A stretch of 64,000 nt of DNA from DYFX01 sp964400625 (GTDB lineage Bacteria > Patescibacteriota > Patescibacteriia > SG8-24 > DYFX01): assembly GCA_964400625.1 (NCBI GenBank), contig CAYNUS010000001.1:124001-188000 (forward strand). Direction: 5' to 3'. Shown piece after piece: positions 24,597-32,937 of the stretch (positions within the stretch are counted from its first letter, which is position 1; the number at the start of each line of letters is the position of its first letter). Below the pieces are notes generated by a model. The model was given only the letters and a program-made list of their open reading frames with translations, was not told where the DNA came from and made no database searches. The position numbers and the translations under genes were made by a program.

Positions 24597-25485
24597 GATG
24601 CACGATTTCCGGCGGGCAGAAAAGGCGGGCGCGGGGGCCGGATTCGCCGGCGCCGGCGCCGATCACGAGCGTCGCCTCCCCCACGCGGAAGACGCCGCGG
24701 TCGTAGCGGCGGCCGAGGTGGTGCGGCAGCGGCATGACCGATCCGATGAACGGCAGGCGGATCTGCCCGGCGTGCGTGTGGCCCGAAAGGAAGACCGTCG
24801 GCGCGGTCCGGCCCTTGAGGAGCTCGGCGGCGGGCGGCGCGAGGTCGGGATTGTGGAGCATGGCGACGAGCGGGACGTCCGCCGGGATGCCGCGGAAGGC
24901 GGCGTCGAGGTCCGTCTCGCCGTACCAGTCGTCGTCGGCGCCCGCGACGGCGACTTCGCCGCCGGCGTGCGGCAGGCGCTTCGAAAGGTTGAGGAGGAGC
25001 GGCACGCCCTCGCGGCCGAACCAGGCGCGCGCTTCGGCGTCCGCCTTGTATTCGTCGTGGTTGCCGAGGATGGCGTAGACGCCGAGCTTCGCGGAGAACT
25101 CCTTGAGCGGCAGGAGCTTCGGGAGGTCCTTCGCGCTCTCGTGCAGGAAATCGCCGCCGAGCAGGACGACGTCGGGCTTCAGCCGCGCCGTCGCTTGCGC
25201 CAGCCGGCGCACCCATGCGCTTGCTTTATAGGGACCGACGTGGATGTCGGAGACGAAGGCGACGCGCAGCGCCCGCTCCCCCGTCCCGATCTCGTAGCGC
25301 GTCGTCTTCAAGAGGTGCGGCTCGACGAACGATCCGTAGAGCAGGACGAGGAGCGGCAGGACCGCCCATTCCGTCACGACGTTCGCGGCCCAGGCGAAAA
25401 ACAAACATCCCGCGGCGATGATGAGGTCGTAGACCCACCACGGGATGCCGTGGCCGTAGACCGGTTTCGAATACCGGGCCGGCAT
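24580..25485 (-). CDS. Membrane-anchored calcineurin-like metallophosphoesterase
   Basis: A 301-residue protein with two N-terminal hydrophobic helices (residues about 15-55) and a metallophosphoesterase domain carrying the dimetal motifs FVSDIHVG, LLGGDFLHE, ILGNHDE, and SGHTHAGQIRLP. This resembles the YkuE/YaeI branch, which acts at the membrane on lipid or nucleotide phosphates. The start MPARYSKPVYGHG is two nucleotides after the gap stop codon. Its place in a glycolytic operon is unexplained. Confidence 0.88.
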   Translation of the reverse strand: MPARYSKPVYGHGIPWWVYDLIIAAGCLFFAWAANVVTEWAVLPLLVLLYGSFVEPHLLKTTRYEIGTGERALRVAFVSDIHVGPYKASAWVRRLAQATARLKPDVVLLGGDFLHESAKDLPKLLPLKEFSAKLGVYAILGNHDEYKADAEARAWFGREGVPLLLNLSKRLPHAGGEVAVAGADDDWYGETDLDAAFRGIPADVPLVAMLHNPDLAPPAAELLKGRTAPTVFLSGHTHAGQIRLPFIGSVMPLPHHLGRRYDRGVFRVGEATLVIGAGAGESGPRARLFCPPEIVHLTVRY

Positions 25486-25487
25486 CG

Positions 25488-26498
25488 CTATTTGATGGAC
25501 GCGCCGACGCGCTCGACCATCTCGCCGAGGCGGCAGGAGTAGCCCCACTCGTTGTCGTACCAGGCGATGACCTTCACGAGGTCGCCGTCGACCACCTGCG
25601 TCAGGTTGACGTCGACGATGGACGAGTACGGGTTCTTGATGAAGTCCGACGAGACGAGCTCTTCCTCGGTCCACGTCATCACGCCCTCGTAGCGCTTGGT
25701 GGCGCAGGCCGCCTTGATGGCCTTGTTCACTTCCTCGACCGTCGTCTTCCTGCCGACGACGAAGGTGAAGTCGGAGAGCGAGACGACGGAGGTCGGCACG
25801 CGGAGCGAGAGGCCGTCGAAGAGGCCCTTGAGTTCGGGGATCGTCTCGGTGACGGCGATGGCGGCGCCGGTGGAGGTCGGGATGATGTTGGCGGCGGCGG
25901 CGCGGGCGCGGCGGAGGTCCTTGTGCGGGCCGTCCTGGAGCACCTGGTCGGCGGTGTAGCTGTGGATCGTGGACATCATCGCCTTCTTGATGCCGAACTT
26001 GGAATGGATGACGGCGGCCACCGGCGCGATGCAGTTGGTGGTGCAGGAGGCGTTGTTGATGATGTTCGACTTGCCCTTATAGTCGTGTCCGTTCACGCCC
26101 AGGACGTAGGTCGGGATCTCGCCGCCCTTGGCGGGGGCCGAAAGCACGACGCGCTTGGCGCCGGCGGTGAGGTGCTGGGAGGCGCCCTTCTCGTCGGTGA
26201 AGCGGCCCGTCGATTCGATGACGACGTCGATCTTGAGGTCCTTCCAAGGAAGCTTCGTCGGATCCTTCTCCGCGCAGACGATGATCTTCTTGCCGCCGAC
26301 GTAGAGGTTCTTCTCGTCGTACGTCACTTCCTTCTCGTACGCGCCGTAGTTGGTGTCGTGCTTCAGGAGGTGCGCGAGCGTCTTGGTGTCGGTCAGGTCG
26401 TTCACGGCGACGAACTCGAGGTTCTTCAGGCGGCCGAAGGAGGCCTTGAAGGTGTTGCGGCCGATGCGGCCGAAGCCGTTGATGGCGACGCGGATCAT
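25488..26498 (-). CDS. gap: Glyceraldehyde-3-phosphate dehydrogenase
   Basis: A 336-residue enzyme with the NAD fold INGFGRIGRNTFK, the active-site NNASCTTNCIAPV (catalytic Cys), and the catalytic His in STIHSYTADQ; WYDNEWGYSCR is at the C-terminus. It oxidises glyceraldehyde-3-P to 1,3-bisphosphoglycerate. The ATG overlaps the stop codon of the upstream membrane protein by ATGA, so the two are coupled. It is the first glycolytic gene of the operon running down to 18350. Confidence 0.98.
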   Translation of the reverse strand: MIRVAINGFGRIGRNTFKASFGRLKNLEFVAVNDLTDTKTLAHLLKHDTNYGAYEKEVTYDEKNLYVGGKKIIVCAEKDPTKLPWKDLKIDVVIESTGRFTDEKGASQHLTAGAKRVVLSAPAKGGEIPTYVLGVNGHDYKGKSNIINNASCTTNCIAPVAAVIHSKFGIKKAMMSTIHSYTADQVLQDGPHKDLRRARAAAANIIPTSTGAAIAVTETIPELKGLFDGLSLRVPTSVVSLSDFTFVVGRKTTVEEVNKAIKAACATKRYEGVMTWTEEELVSSDFIKNPYSSIVDVNLTQVVDGDLVKVIAWYDNEWGYSCRLGEMVERVGASIK

Positions 26499-27103
26499 GG
26501 CGTGGGGGTTAGCGCTGCTTCAGAGGAATAGAATCGGACGTCGGTGAGGAAGGCGGCGAAGGCGGCGGGATCGAGATCGGTCGCGCGGATGACGAGGGCT
26601 CGCTCCCCCATCGGCACGTAGGCGGTCTGGCGGCGGACGCGGCCGCGTTCGAATCCGGCGGCGAAGAGCGCGGGGCGTCCGTCGACGGCGATGTCGTAGA
26701 GCGCGGGTCGGCTCCCGGCATGATCGGCCGCCGCGGCGTCGGCGATGCCCTTCCCTTCATAGAGCGGGATCGCCTCGACGAGCACTCCGCCGCCTTCGCG
26801 CCCGGCCAGGTCCAGCTCCTTCAAGGAGCGGCCGAGGCGCACGCGCAGGGGGTCGGCGTCGTCCACGAGCCAGCCCGGCGGCGCGGCGTACGCGTAGCCG
26901 AGCGTCCGGTTGTCGTGGCGCGTCCAGAGCGCGGGGTCGAGCGCGACAGGTTCGTCGATGGACGTCACGTCCGCGGCGGAGGCGACGACGAACGGGCGGA
27001 GCGAGGAAAGCCAGATGCCGAAAAGCCCGTATGCGGCGACCAGGGCGACGAGCGCATATTCAACGACCGGCGATAACGTATGCTTCACCCTCCACAGAGA
27101 CAT
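26495..27103 (-). CDS. Hypothetical single-pass membrane protein heading the glycolytic operon
   Basis: A 202-residue protein with one N-terminal transmembrane helix (VVEYALVALVAAYGLFGIWL) and an extracytoplasmic alpha/beta domain (TRHDNRTLGYAYAAPPGWLV) of the kind seen in PsbP-like or lipoprotein domains of unknown role. There is no catalytic motif. It precedes gap with a 4-base ATGA overlap and probably carries the operon promoter: TTCACG-N17-TATACT ending 8 nt before the ATG, which suggests a leaderless transcript. Confidence 0.8.
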   Translation of the reverse strand: MSLWRVKHTLSPVVEYALVALVAAYGLFGIWLSSLRPFVVASAADVTSIDEPVALDPALWTRHDNRTLGYAYAAPPGWLVDDADPLRVRLGRSLKELDLAGREGGGVLVEAIPLYEGKGIADAAAADHAGSRPALYDIAVDGRPALFAAGFERGRVRRQTAYVPMGERALVIRATDLDPAAFAAFLTDVRFYSSEAALTPTP

Positions 27104-27111
27104 ACGCAGAC

Positions 27112-27140
27112 AGTATAGGCGCGGCCGAGGCGAGCGTGAA
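27112..27140 (-). promoter_or_regulatory. Promoter of the glycolytic operon
   Basis: TTCACG (27140-27135), 17-nt spacer, TATACT (27117-27112), 8 nt to the ATG at 27103. Confidence 0.6.
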
Positions 27141-27144
27141 GTGA

Positions 27145-27176
27145 ATGAAAAACCCCGCCGCTCGCGCTTCGGGGTT
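27145..27176 (-). terminator. Intrinsic terminator after the first metzincin gene
   Basis: AACCCCG and CGGGGTT pair on the minus strand and run into TTTTTC; the 5' arm begins at the stop codon of the 27176-27799 gene. Confidence 0.8.
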
Positions 27177-27799
27177 CAGTCGGAGGCCGTGAAGGTGCAG
27201 CCTTCGTGCGGCGAGAGGCGCAGGACCGCGAGGTCCTCGTCGCGCAGCGCGTAGGCGTGATGGTCGTGGAGCGTGATGCCGTAGAGCCCGCGGTTGATCA
27301 TCGGGTTCATGAGCGCCGTGCCGCAGACCGGTCCGGCCTCGGGATGCGCGGGGACGTCGGGGCCATCGCAGTCCGTCGGCACGTGGTGCCAGATGCCGAG
27401 CTGGTGCCCGACCTCGTGGGCGATCGTCGGCCAAAGGATGTCTTCGGAGATCGGCGTGCCGCCGAACTTCCGGAGGCAACCGATCATGAGGACGATCTCG
27501 CCGCCGACCCAGGCGCGTCCGAGCGCGTAGTTCCCGTCGGCGTCTTCCTCGCAGGCGTCCGTGCCGGCGCGGATGCGGATGAGCGCCTCGAGCGGATCGT
27601 CGACCTGCGCGCAGAGCACGCCTTCCGGGCGCCAAGCCTCGCAGGCCTCGCGCGCGAGCGTGGCCGGGAGCTCCGGGTGCGGCTCGATCCAGAAGGTCGC
27701 GGTGCGGAACTCCGACGGTTCGGCCTCGTAGAGGTCGTACGACGGGATATCGTCGCCGCAAGCGGCGAGCGCCGAAAGGAACAGGAGCGTCCGGTGCAT
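27176..27799 (-). CDS. Metzincin-like zinc metalloprotease lipoprotein
   Basis: A 207-residue protein with a lipobox (LSALAAC, Cys14) and the zinc motif HEVGHQLGIWHH, in which H128, H132 and H138 are the ligands and E129 the base: the HExxHxxGxxH pattern of metzincins. A Met-turn candidate follows (TALMNPMI), and Cys pairs outside may form disulfides. It would act as a surface-anchored protease; the substrate is unknown. A GGAGGTGA site precedes the ATG. A paralogue lies immediately upstream at 27862-28548. Confidence 0.85.
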   Translation of the reverse strand: MHRTLLFLSALAACGDDIPSYDLYEAEPSEFRTATFWIEPHPELPATLAREACEAWRPEGVLCAQVDDPLEALIRIRAGTDACEEDADGNYALGRAWVGGEIVLMIGCLRKFGGTPISEDILWPTIAHEVGHQLGIWHHVPTDCDGPDVPAHPEAGPVCGTALMNPMINRGLYGITLHDHHAYALRDEDLAVLRLSPHEGCTFTASD

Positions 27800-27816
27800 G
27801 CGTCACCTCCGCCTCG

Positions 27817-27873
27817 ACGCTAGCGCGCCATGAGGCCCGCGTCAACGAAAAGACCGCCCGTTCAGGGGCGGTC
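27817..27873 (-). promoter_or_regulatory. Terminator of metzincin 2 directly followed by the promoter of metzincin 1
   Basis: GACCGCCC and GGGCGGTC pair around a loop containing the upstream stop codon and run into TTTTC (27873-27846). Then TTGACG (27845-27840), 17 nt, TAGCGT (27822-27817). Confidence 0.7.
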
Positions 27874-28548
27874 GGCGGGCGTGCGGTACACGCAGTCCGG
27901 ATGATCCTTGTGCTCCACGTCGTCGACGAGGACCGAGTACTTCTTGTTGCGCACGTCGAAGGCGAGCGCGTCGACGGGCGTCACGACGGTGACGTCCTTG
28001 TCGTAGTACGGGTTCATGACCGCGACGCCGCAGACCTTCTTGCCGGACGGATGCGCCTTGGCGCCTTCGCACTTCGGCAGGTACGGCACGTGGTCCCAGA
28101 TGCCGAGCTGGTGCCCGATCTCGTGGGTCATGACCGCCGTGAACTGGTGCGCGTCGTAGACGCCCTTCTCCTGGGTCAGGCAGCGCATCATCATCTTGAT
28201 GTCGCCGCCGGAGTAGGCCCAGGCGAGCGTGGTGCGCTTCTTGTCGTCCTTGGGATCGTCGGGCGTGTCCATGTCGTCCATGAGCACGCACTCGCCGTCG
28301 TCGGCGTAGACGCGGATGTCGGCGAACGCCTTCGAAGGCGCCTCGACGCACGTCACGTTCTTCGCCTTCCAGGGCGCGCAGCCCTTGAAGACGAGCGCCT
28401 TGGGCATCCGCGGGTCGTCCTCGACCCAGACGTCGATGACGTACGGGACGTCGGACGGGTCGGGCACGTAGCCCTTGGGCTTCTGGCTTCCGCCGCACGA
28501 GGTCGCGGTCCATGCCGCGAAGGCCAGGATCAGGGTGTTCGCGCGCAT
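27862..28548 (-). CDS. Metzincin-like protease lipoprotein with Asp as third ligand
   Basis: A 228-residue paralogue of the preceding gene with lipobox (TATSC, Cys18) and HEIGHQLGIWDH: H142, H146 and D152, the HExxHxxGxxD variant known from snapalysin-type proteases. The Met-turn candidate is AVMNPYY. Both proteins share the GHQLGIW-x-HVP block and the surrounding Cys. The start ATG 28548 is preceded by AGGAGGAA. Its promoter has an extended -10, TGG-TATCGT. The change of the third ligand may alter activity or metal. Confidence 0.83.
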   Translation of the reverse strand: MRANTLILAFAAWTATSCGGSQKPKGYVPDPSDVPYVIDVWVEDDPRMPKALVFKGCAPWKAKNVTCVEAPSKAFADIRVYADDGECVLMDDMDTPDDPKDDKKRTTLAWAYSGGDIKMMMRCLTQEKGVYDAHQFTAVMTHEIGHQLGIWDHVPYLPKCEGAKAHPSGKKVCGVAVMNPYYDKDVTVVTPVDALAFDVRNKKYSVLVDDVEHKDHPDCVYRTPADRP

Positions 28549-28576
28549 GGCTTCCTCCTGTGAAAGGTCCTTCCCC

Positions 28577-28616
28577 ACGATACCAGCGGAAACGAAAAAC
28601 CGCCTGTGGGCGGTTT
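28577..28616 (-). promoter_or_regulatory. Terminator of tsf and extended -10 promoter of the metzincin 2 gene
   Basis: AACCGCC and GGCGGTT form a stem followed by TTTTTC (28616-28594), ending rpsB-tsf. TGG-TATCGT (28585-28577) lies just downstream on the minus strand. Confidence 0.65.
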
Positions 28617-28625
28617 TCGCGGCGA

Positions 28626-29234
28626 TCAGCCGGGGACCTGGTTGTGGGATTCCATGGCGAAGCGCGTGAAGCGCTTGACCTGGATGTTCTCGCCCATCTT
28701 GGCGATGGACTCCTTGACCACGTCCTCGACGGTCTTGTCCTCGTCCTTGATGTAGGCCTGGTTCAGGAGGCAGACCTCCCCGTACCACTTGCCGAGCTTG
28801 CCCTCGACGATCTTGGCGACCATCTCGGCGGGCTTGTTCGAGCCGATGAACTCTTCGGCGTAGATCTCCTTCTCCTTCTCGATGACCTCCGCGGGGATCG
28901 CGTCGGGCGAGACGTAGAGCGGGTTCATCGCGGCGATCTGGAGCGCGAGCGCGTGGCAGAGCTCCTTGAAGCCGTCGGTGCGGGCGACGAAGTCGGTCTC
29001 GCAGAGGACCTCGACCATCGCGCCCATCTTGCCGTTGCCGTGGACGTAGGCGTAGACGAGGCCTTCGGACGTCTGGCGGTCGGACTTGGATCCGGCCTTG
29101 GCGATGCCCTTCTTGCGGAGGAGCTCGGCCGCGGCGGCCATGTCGCCGTTCGCCTCTTCGAGCGCTTTCTTGCACTCGACGATGCCCGCGCCGGTCATGG
29201 CGCGGAGTTCGGAAACCATCTTGGCGTCGATCAT
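28626..29234 (-). CDS. tsf: Elongation factor Ts
   Basis: A 202-residue nucleotide-exchange factor for EF-Tu with the N-terminal UBA-like domain (VSELRAMTGAGIVECKKALEE), LLRKKGIAKAGSKSDR and the core motif EVLCETDFVARTDGFKEL. It is shorter than the E. coli protein (about 283 residues) because one core subdomain and the coiled coil are reduced, as in many minimal genomes. It follows rpsB by 34 nt and is the second gene of that operon. Confidence 0.97.
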   Translation of the reverse strand: MIDAKMVSELRAMTGAGIVECKKALEEANGDMAAAAELLRKKGIAKAGSKSDRQTSEGLVYAYVHGNGKMGAMVEVLCETDFVARTDGFKELCHALALQIAAMNPLYVSPDAIPAEVIEKEKEIYAEEFIGSNKPAEMVAKIVEGKLGKWYGEVCLLNQAYIKDEDKTVEDVVKESIAKMGENIQVKRFTRFAMESHNQVPG

Positions 29235-29268
29235 AGGAGGAACGAAAGGTTAATGGAGGTCCGCTCGC

Positions 29269-30036
29269 TTACGCGGTGATGACGCGCGAGGCGCCTTCCG
29301 ACGGCGCGGCCTTGGCGGCTTCGGCCTTCTGGGCGACGGCGTTCTTCTCGCGGAGCTTCTTGCCCTCGTTGACGGCCTCGGCCATGAGGCGGGTGATGAG
29401 CTCGATGGACTTCACGGCGTCGTCGTTGGCCGGGATGCCGTAGGCGATGTCCTCGGGGTTGACGTTGGAGTCGAGCATGGCGAAGATCGGGACCTTCTTG
29501 TCGCCCGCTTCCTCGACCGCGGTCTTCTCGTGCTTGGCGTCGACGACGTAGAGGGCGTCCGGGAGCTTCGTGAGGGACGCGATGCCTCCCACCTTGCGCT
29601 CCATGTCCGCGATCTCGCGGTCGATGACGACGCGCTCCTTCTTGGTGTACTTGTCGAATCCGCCGGAAGCGGCCTTCGCGCGGTACTCGTTGAGCTTCTT
29701 GATGAGCTTCGAGATCTCCGGGAAGTTGGTGAACGTGCCGCCGAGCCAGCGCGTCGTGATGTACGGCATGCCGCACTCGTTCGCGTACTTCTCGACGATG
29801 CCGGAGGCCTGGCGCTTGGTGCCGAGGAAGACGATGACGCCGCCCTTCGCGACCATGTCGCGGGCCGCATCGAGCGCTTCCTTGAGCTTCGTGACGGTGG
29901 CTTCGAGGTTGATGATGTGGATGCCGTTCCTGGAGCCGAAGAGGAAGGGCTTCATCTTGGGATGCCACTTGGAGACCTGGTGGCCGAAATGGGCGCCGGT
30001 CTTCAAGAGCTCCACGAGTTCGGGGATCTCGTACAT
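29269..30036 (-). CDS. rpsB: 30S ribosomal protein S2
   Basis: A 255-residue uS2 with LLKTGAHFGHQVSKWHPKM, TKRQASGIVEKYA, RWLGGTFTNFPEI, PDALYVVDAKHEKTAVEEA and IPANDDAVKSIELIT. The start MYEIPELVELLKTG fits the family; an in-frame ATG at 30063 would add nine residues and would itself overlap the AAGGAGT site. It is led by a consensus promoter and a roughly 110-nt structured leader, a place where S2 autoregulation is known in other bacteria. The C-terminal tail is Ala/Lys-rich. Confidence 0.97.
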   Translation of the reverse strand: MYEIPELVELLKTGAHFGHQVSKWHPKMKPFLFGSRNGIHIINLEATVTKLKEALDAARDMVAKGGVIVFLGTKRQASGIVEKYANECGMPYITTRWLGGTFTNFPEISKLIKKLNEYRAKAASGGFDKYTKKERVVIDREIADMERKVGGIASLTKLPDALYVVDAKHEKTAVEEAGDKKVPIFAMLDSNVNPEDIAYGIPANDDAVKSIELITRLMAEAVNEGKKLREKNAVAQKAEAAKAAPSEGASRVITA

Positions 30037-30149
30037 AAAAGAGAGTGTTACTCCTTTTATCACCTTCCCGGCAGGGGCGGCCGTATCCTTGCGCCACGTG
30101 GCAGGATGGCCGTTCCCAGGAGTCGCGCCGGAAATGTGAGGTTAATAAT
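30037..30149 (-). promoter_or_regulatory. 5' leader of rpsB-tsf, candidate S2 autoregulatory leader
   Basis: About 110 nt lie between the predicted transcript start and the rpsB ATG, much longer than for other genes here. It contains G/C-rich self-complementary stretches, for example GGCCATCCTGCC with its surroundings and CCACGTGG, and ends with AAGGAGT. Other bacteria have S2 leaders here, but I cannot match a specific fold. Confidence 0.4.
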
Positions 30150-30155
30150 GCTCGG

Positions 30156-30184
30156 AGTATAGGGAAAGCCTCGCGGACTGTCAA
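30156..30184 (-). promoter_or_regulatory. Strong promoter of rpsB-tsf
   Basis: TTGACA (30184-30179), 17-nt spacer, TATACT (30161-30156): the best consensus match in the window. Confidence 0.85.
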
Positions 30185-30188
30185 GGCT

Positions 30189-30215
30189 AAAGAAAAGCCC
30201 CCTAGCGGAGGGGGC
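30189..30215 (-). terminator. Intrinsic terminator of the thioredoxin-like gene
   Basis: GCCCCCT and AGGGGGC pair on the minus strand around the stop-codon region and run into TTTTCTTT; the rpsB -35 follows within a few bases. Confidence 0.8.
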
Positions 30216-30579
30216 AGGAGCTCGATTCGGCGAGCCATTTGAGGGAGCGGACCCCGAGGGCCTTGTAGCCGTCGGGGAAGCGCCAGGTCGGGTAGTTCTG
30301 GATGTCGAGCGCGTCGCACTCCGGGATGTTGCCGAAGGTGCCTTCCGGCTGGCAGTCGGTATAGGGCACGTCGGGCGCGTCCTTGCCGAAGAGCTCGAGC
30401 TGGTCGTGGCAGGGCTTGCACCAGTGGGCGCCGAAGAGGCGCATCCCCTTGCGTTTGAGGCACTTGGCGAGGGATTCCGGAGCGGCCGGGATCGGCTTGG
30501 CGTCGCCGGTCGTGGCCGGGGCGGCGCAGGAAAGGGCGGCCGTGAAGGCGAGGGTCAGGCAGGCGACGAGGCGGGGCAT
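30202..30579 (-). CDS. Thioredoxin-like lipoprotein (VKOR-partner type)
   Basis: A 125-residue exported protein with a lipobox (AALSC, Cys18) and a thioredoxin-like active site GAHWCKPCHDQ (Cys54, Cys57). VPYTDCQPEG, CDALDIQNYPTW and a final G-x-x-SLKWLAE follow. This resembles the thioredoxin domain that is fused to or partners VKOR in bacteria, so it probably exchanges disulfides on exported proteins. No VKOR gene is in the window. AAGGAGG precedes the ATG. It is divergent from rpmE. Confidence 0.85.
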   Translation of the reverse strand: MPRLVACLTLAFTAALSCAAPATTGDAKPIPAAPESLAKCLKRKGMRLFGAHWCKPCHDQLELFGKDAPDVPYTDCQPEGTFGNIPECDALDIQNYPTWRFPDGYKALGVRSLKWLAESSSCPLR

Positions 30580-30613
30580 GGGGCCTCCTTCCGTCCCTTA
30601 CCCTAGCCCACTC

Positions 30614-30642
30614 TTGCCAACTCCGCCAAGCCCTGCTATGCT
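30614..30642 (+). promoter_or_regulatory. Promoter of rpmE
   Basis: TTGCCA (30614-30619), 17-nt spacer, TATGCT (30637-30642); a leader of about 20 nt without Shine-Dalgarno site precedes the ATG. Confidence 0.7.
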
Positions 30643-30668
30643 CCCCGTCGTATTCAATCGTCTTCCCT

Positions 30669-30953
30669 ATGAAAGCGGAAACCCACCCGACGTATTACCC
30701 GGAAGCCAAGGTCGCCTGCGCCTGCGGCAACACCTTCACGACCGGCGCGACCGTCAAGGAGATCCATGTCGAACTTTGCTCCGCCTGCCACCCGTTCTAC
30801 ACCGGCAAGCAGAAGCTGATCGACACCTCCCGCCGCGTCGAGAAGTTCCAGGAGCGCACCACGAAGAAGGCCGCCGAAGGCACGAAGGCCACCGGCAAGA
30901 AGGCCCGCACCGTGAAGCGCACCGCGCTGAAGGCCGCCAAGGCCGCGAAGTAG
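30669..30953 (+). CDS. rpmE: 50S ribosomal protein L31, zinc-binding form
   Basis: A 94-residue bL31 with the zinc ribbon Cys17-x-Cys19 (ACACGNTF) and Cys37-x2-Cys40 (LCSACHPFYTGKQK), the C+ form of the family, plus a Lys/Ala-rich C-terminal extension (KKARTVKRTALKAAKAAK). It has its own promoter and is followed by a clear terminator. The preceding divergent gene is the thioredoxin-like lipoprotein. Confidence 0.96.
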   Translation: MKAETHPTYYPEAKVACACGNTFTTGATVKEIHVELCSACHPFYTGKQKLIDTSRRVEKFQERTTKKAAEGTKATGKKARTVKRTALKAAKAAK

Positions 30954-30964
30954 CTTCGTCGCAG

Positions 30965-30986
30965 AACCCCGCTGAAGCGGGGTTTT
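30965..30986 (+). terminator. Intrinsic terminator of rpmE
   Basis: AACCCCGC and GCGGGGTT around TGAA, followed by TT. The prfA -10 lies 14 nt further on. Confidence 0.8.
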
Positions 30987-30999
30987 GCTTATCTTGAGC

Positions 31000-31005
31000 T
31001 ATACT
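31000..31005 (+). promoter_or_regulatory. -10 box of prfA
   Basis: TATACT ends 9 nt before the prfA ATG, with no Shine-Dalgarno site: a leaderless arrangement. The -35 is unclear because the rpmE terminator occupies its place. Confidence 0.55.
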
Positions 31006-31014
31006 GAAACCCGC

Positions 31015-32103
<1,089 letters not shown>

Positions 32104-32104
32104 C

Positions 32105-32194
32105 GGGTACGGGAGCGCGTCCGCTCGCTGGCGCCGGGAAGAGGAATTTCGCTGTCGGAACGGACGCTGCGCTCGCGGACGCGCTCCCGTACCC
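32105..32194. repeat. Structured intergenic repeat, copy 1
   Basis: Perfect 20-bp arms (32105-32124 and 32175-32194) flank a 50-nt core. The core runs from CGCTGGCGCCGGGAAG through GGAACGGACGCTGCGC and matches the core at 60805-60852 at about 41 of 48 positions. The arms share no sequence with those of copy 2. On the plus strand the 3' arm is followed by TTTT, so this copy could also terminate prfA transcription. Confidence 0.75.
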
Positions 32195-32218
32195 TTTTGA
32201 GAAATAAGAAAGAAGACG

Positions 32219-32893
32219 ATGAAGGCTGTCATCTTCGCGGCGGGCCTCGGCACCAGGCTCCGGCCGCTGACCGACAACCTGCCGAAGCCGATGATCGAGG
32301 TGGGCGGCAAGCCGATCCTCCAGCGCACGCTGGAGGCGCTTCCGGCGTCCGTCGCCGAGACGATCGTCGTGGTCGGTTATAAAGGAGACGCCATCCGCGC
32401 CCATCTCGCGGGCGTCCCCGCCGTCCGCTTCGTCGAGCAATCCGAACTCCTGGGCACGTACGACGCGCTGATGCGCGCGCATCCGCACCTCGACGACGCG
32501 CCTTTCCTCGCCCTGAACGGCGACGACCTGTACGCGAAGGAGGATCTCGAACGCCTCGCCGCCTCGGACCCCTTCACCATGCTCGCGCATCGCGTGCCGA
32601 ACCCGAGCCCGTACAGCCATCTCGCGTCCCGGAACGGGCTTCTCGACCGCATCGTCTTCCAGAAGGACGCCGAAGCGCTCCCGGCCAAGGACGTCTACGT
32701 CGGCGCCTGCCTGCTCGACCAGAGATTCTTCGCGCTCGAACCCGGGATGACGCCCGGCGGCGAGTTCGGACTGCCGCACACGCTCGAGAAGCACCTGAAC
32801 AAGATTCCTGTGCGCATCCTCGCCTCCACGTCCTGGATGCCGATCGGCACGCCGGAGGAGTTGGAGGCGGCCCGCGCGCGCTTCGTCTCCTGA
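32219..32893 (+). CDS. Sugar-phosphate nucleotidyltransferase
   Basis: A 224-residue NTP_transferase protein beginning AVIFAAGLGTRLRPLTDNLPKPM (signature G-x-G-T-R-L-x-P-x-T and Lys-Pro), with VVVGYKGDAI and the metal Asp in LALNGDDLY. It resembles mannose-1-P guanylyl-, glucose-1-P thymidylyl- or N-acetylmuramate-1-P uridylyltransferases; the sugar and nucleotide cannot be fixed. It stands alone between prfA and the noncoding RNA region. Confidence 0.85.
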   Translation: MKAVIFAAGLGTRLRPLTDNLPKPMIEVGGKPILQRTLEALPASVAETIVVVGYKGDAIRAHLAGVPAVRFVEQSELLGTYDALMRAHPHLDDAPFLALNGDDLYAKEDLERLAASDPFTMLAHRVPNPSPYSHLASRNGLLDRIVFQKDAEALPAKDVYVGACLLDQRFFALEPGMTPGGEFGLPHTLEKHLNKIPVRILASTSWMPIGTPEELEAARARFVS

Positions 32894-32902
32894 GGCCCGC
32901 CC

Positions 32903-32931
32903 TTGACGGAGGGCCGGACCTCGTGTATGGT
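32903..32931 (+). promoter_or_regulatory. Promoter of the noncoding region upstream of prmC
   Basis: TTGACG (32903-32908), 17-nt spacer, TATGGT (32926-32931). The -35 lies in the loop of a small GGCCC/GGGCC hairpin. Confidence 0.65.
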
Positions 32932-32937
32932 CCTGCC

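Noticed and set aside
32105..32194. Integron attC site
   Set aside because: attC sites have conserved ends and a variable centre; this element has a conserved centre and variable ends, and no integrase or cassette array is seen.
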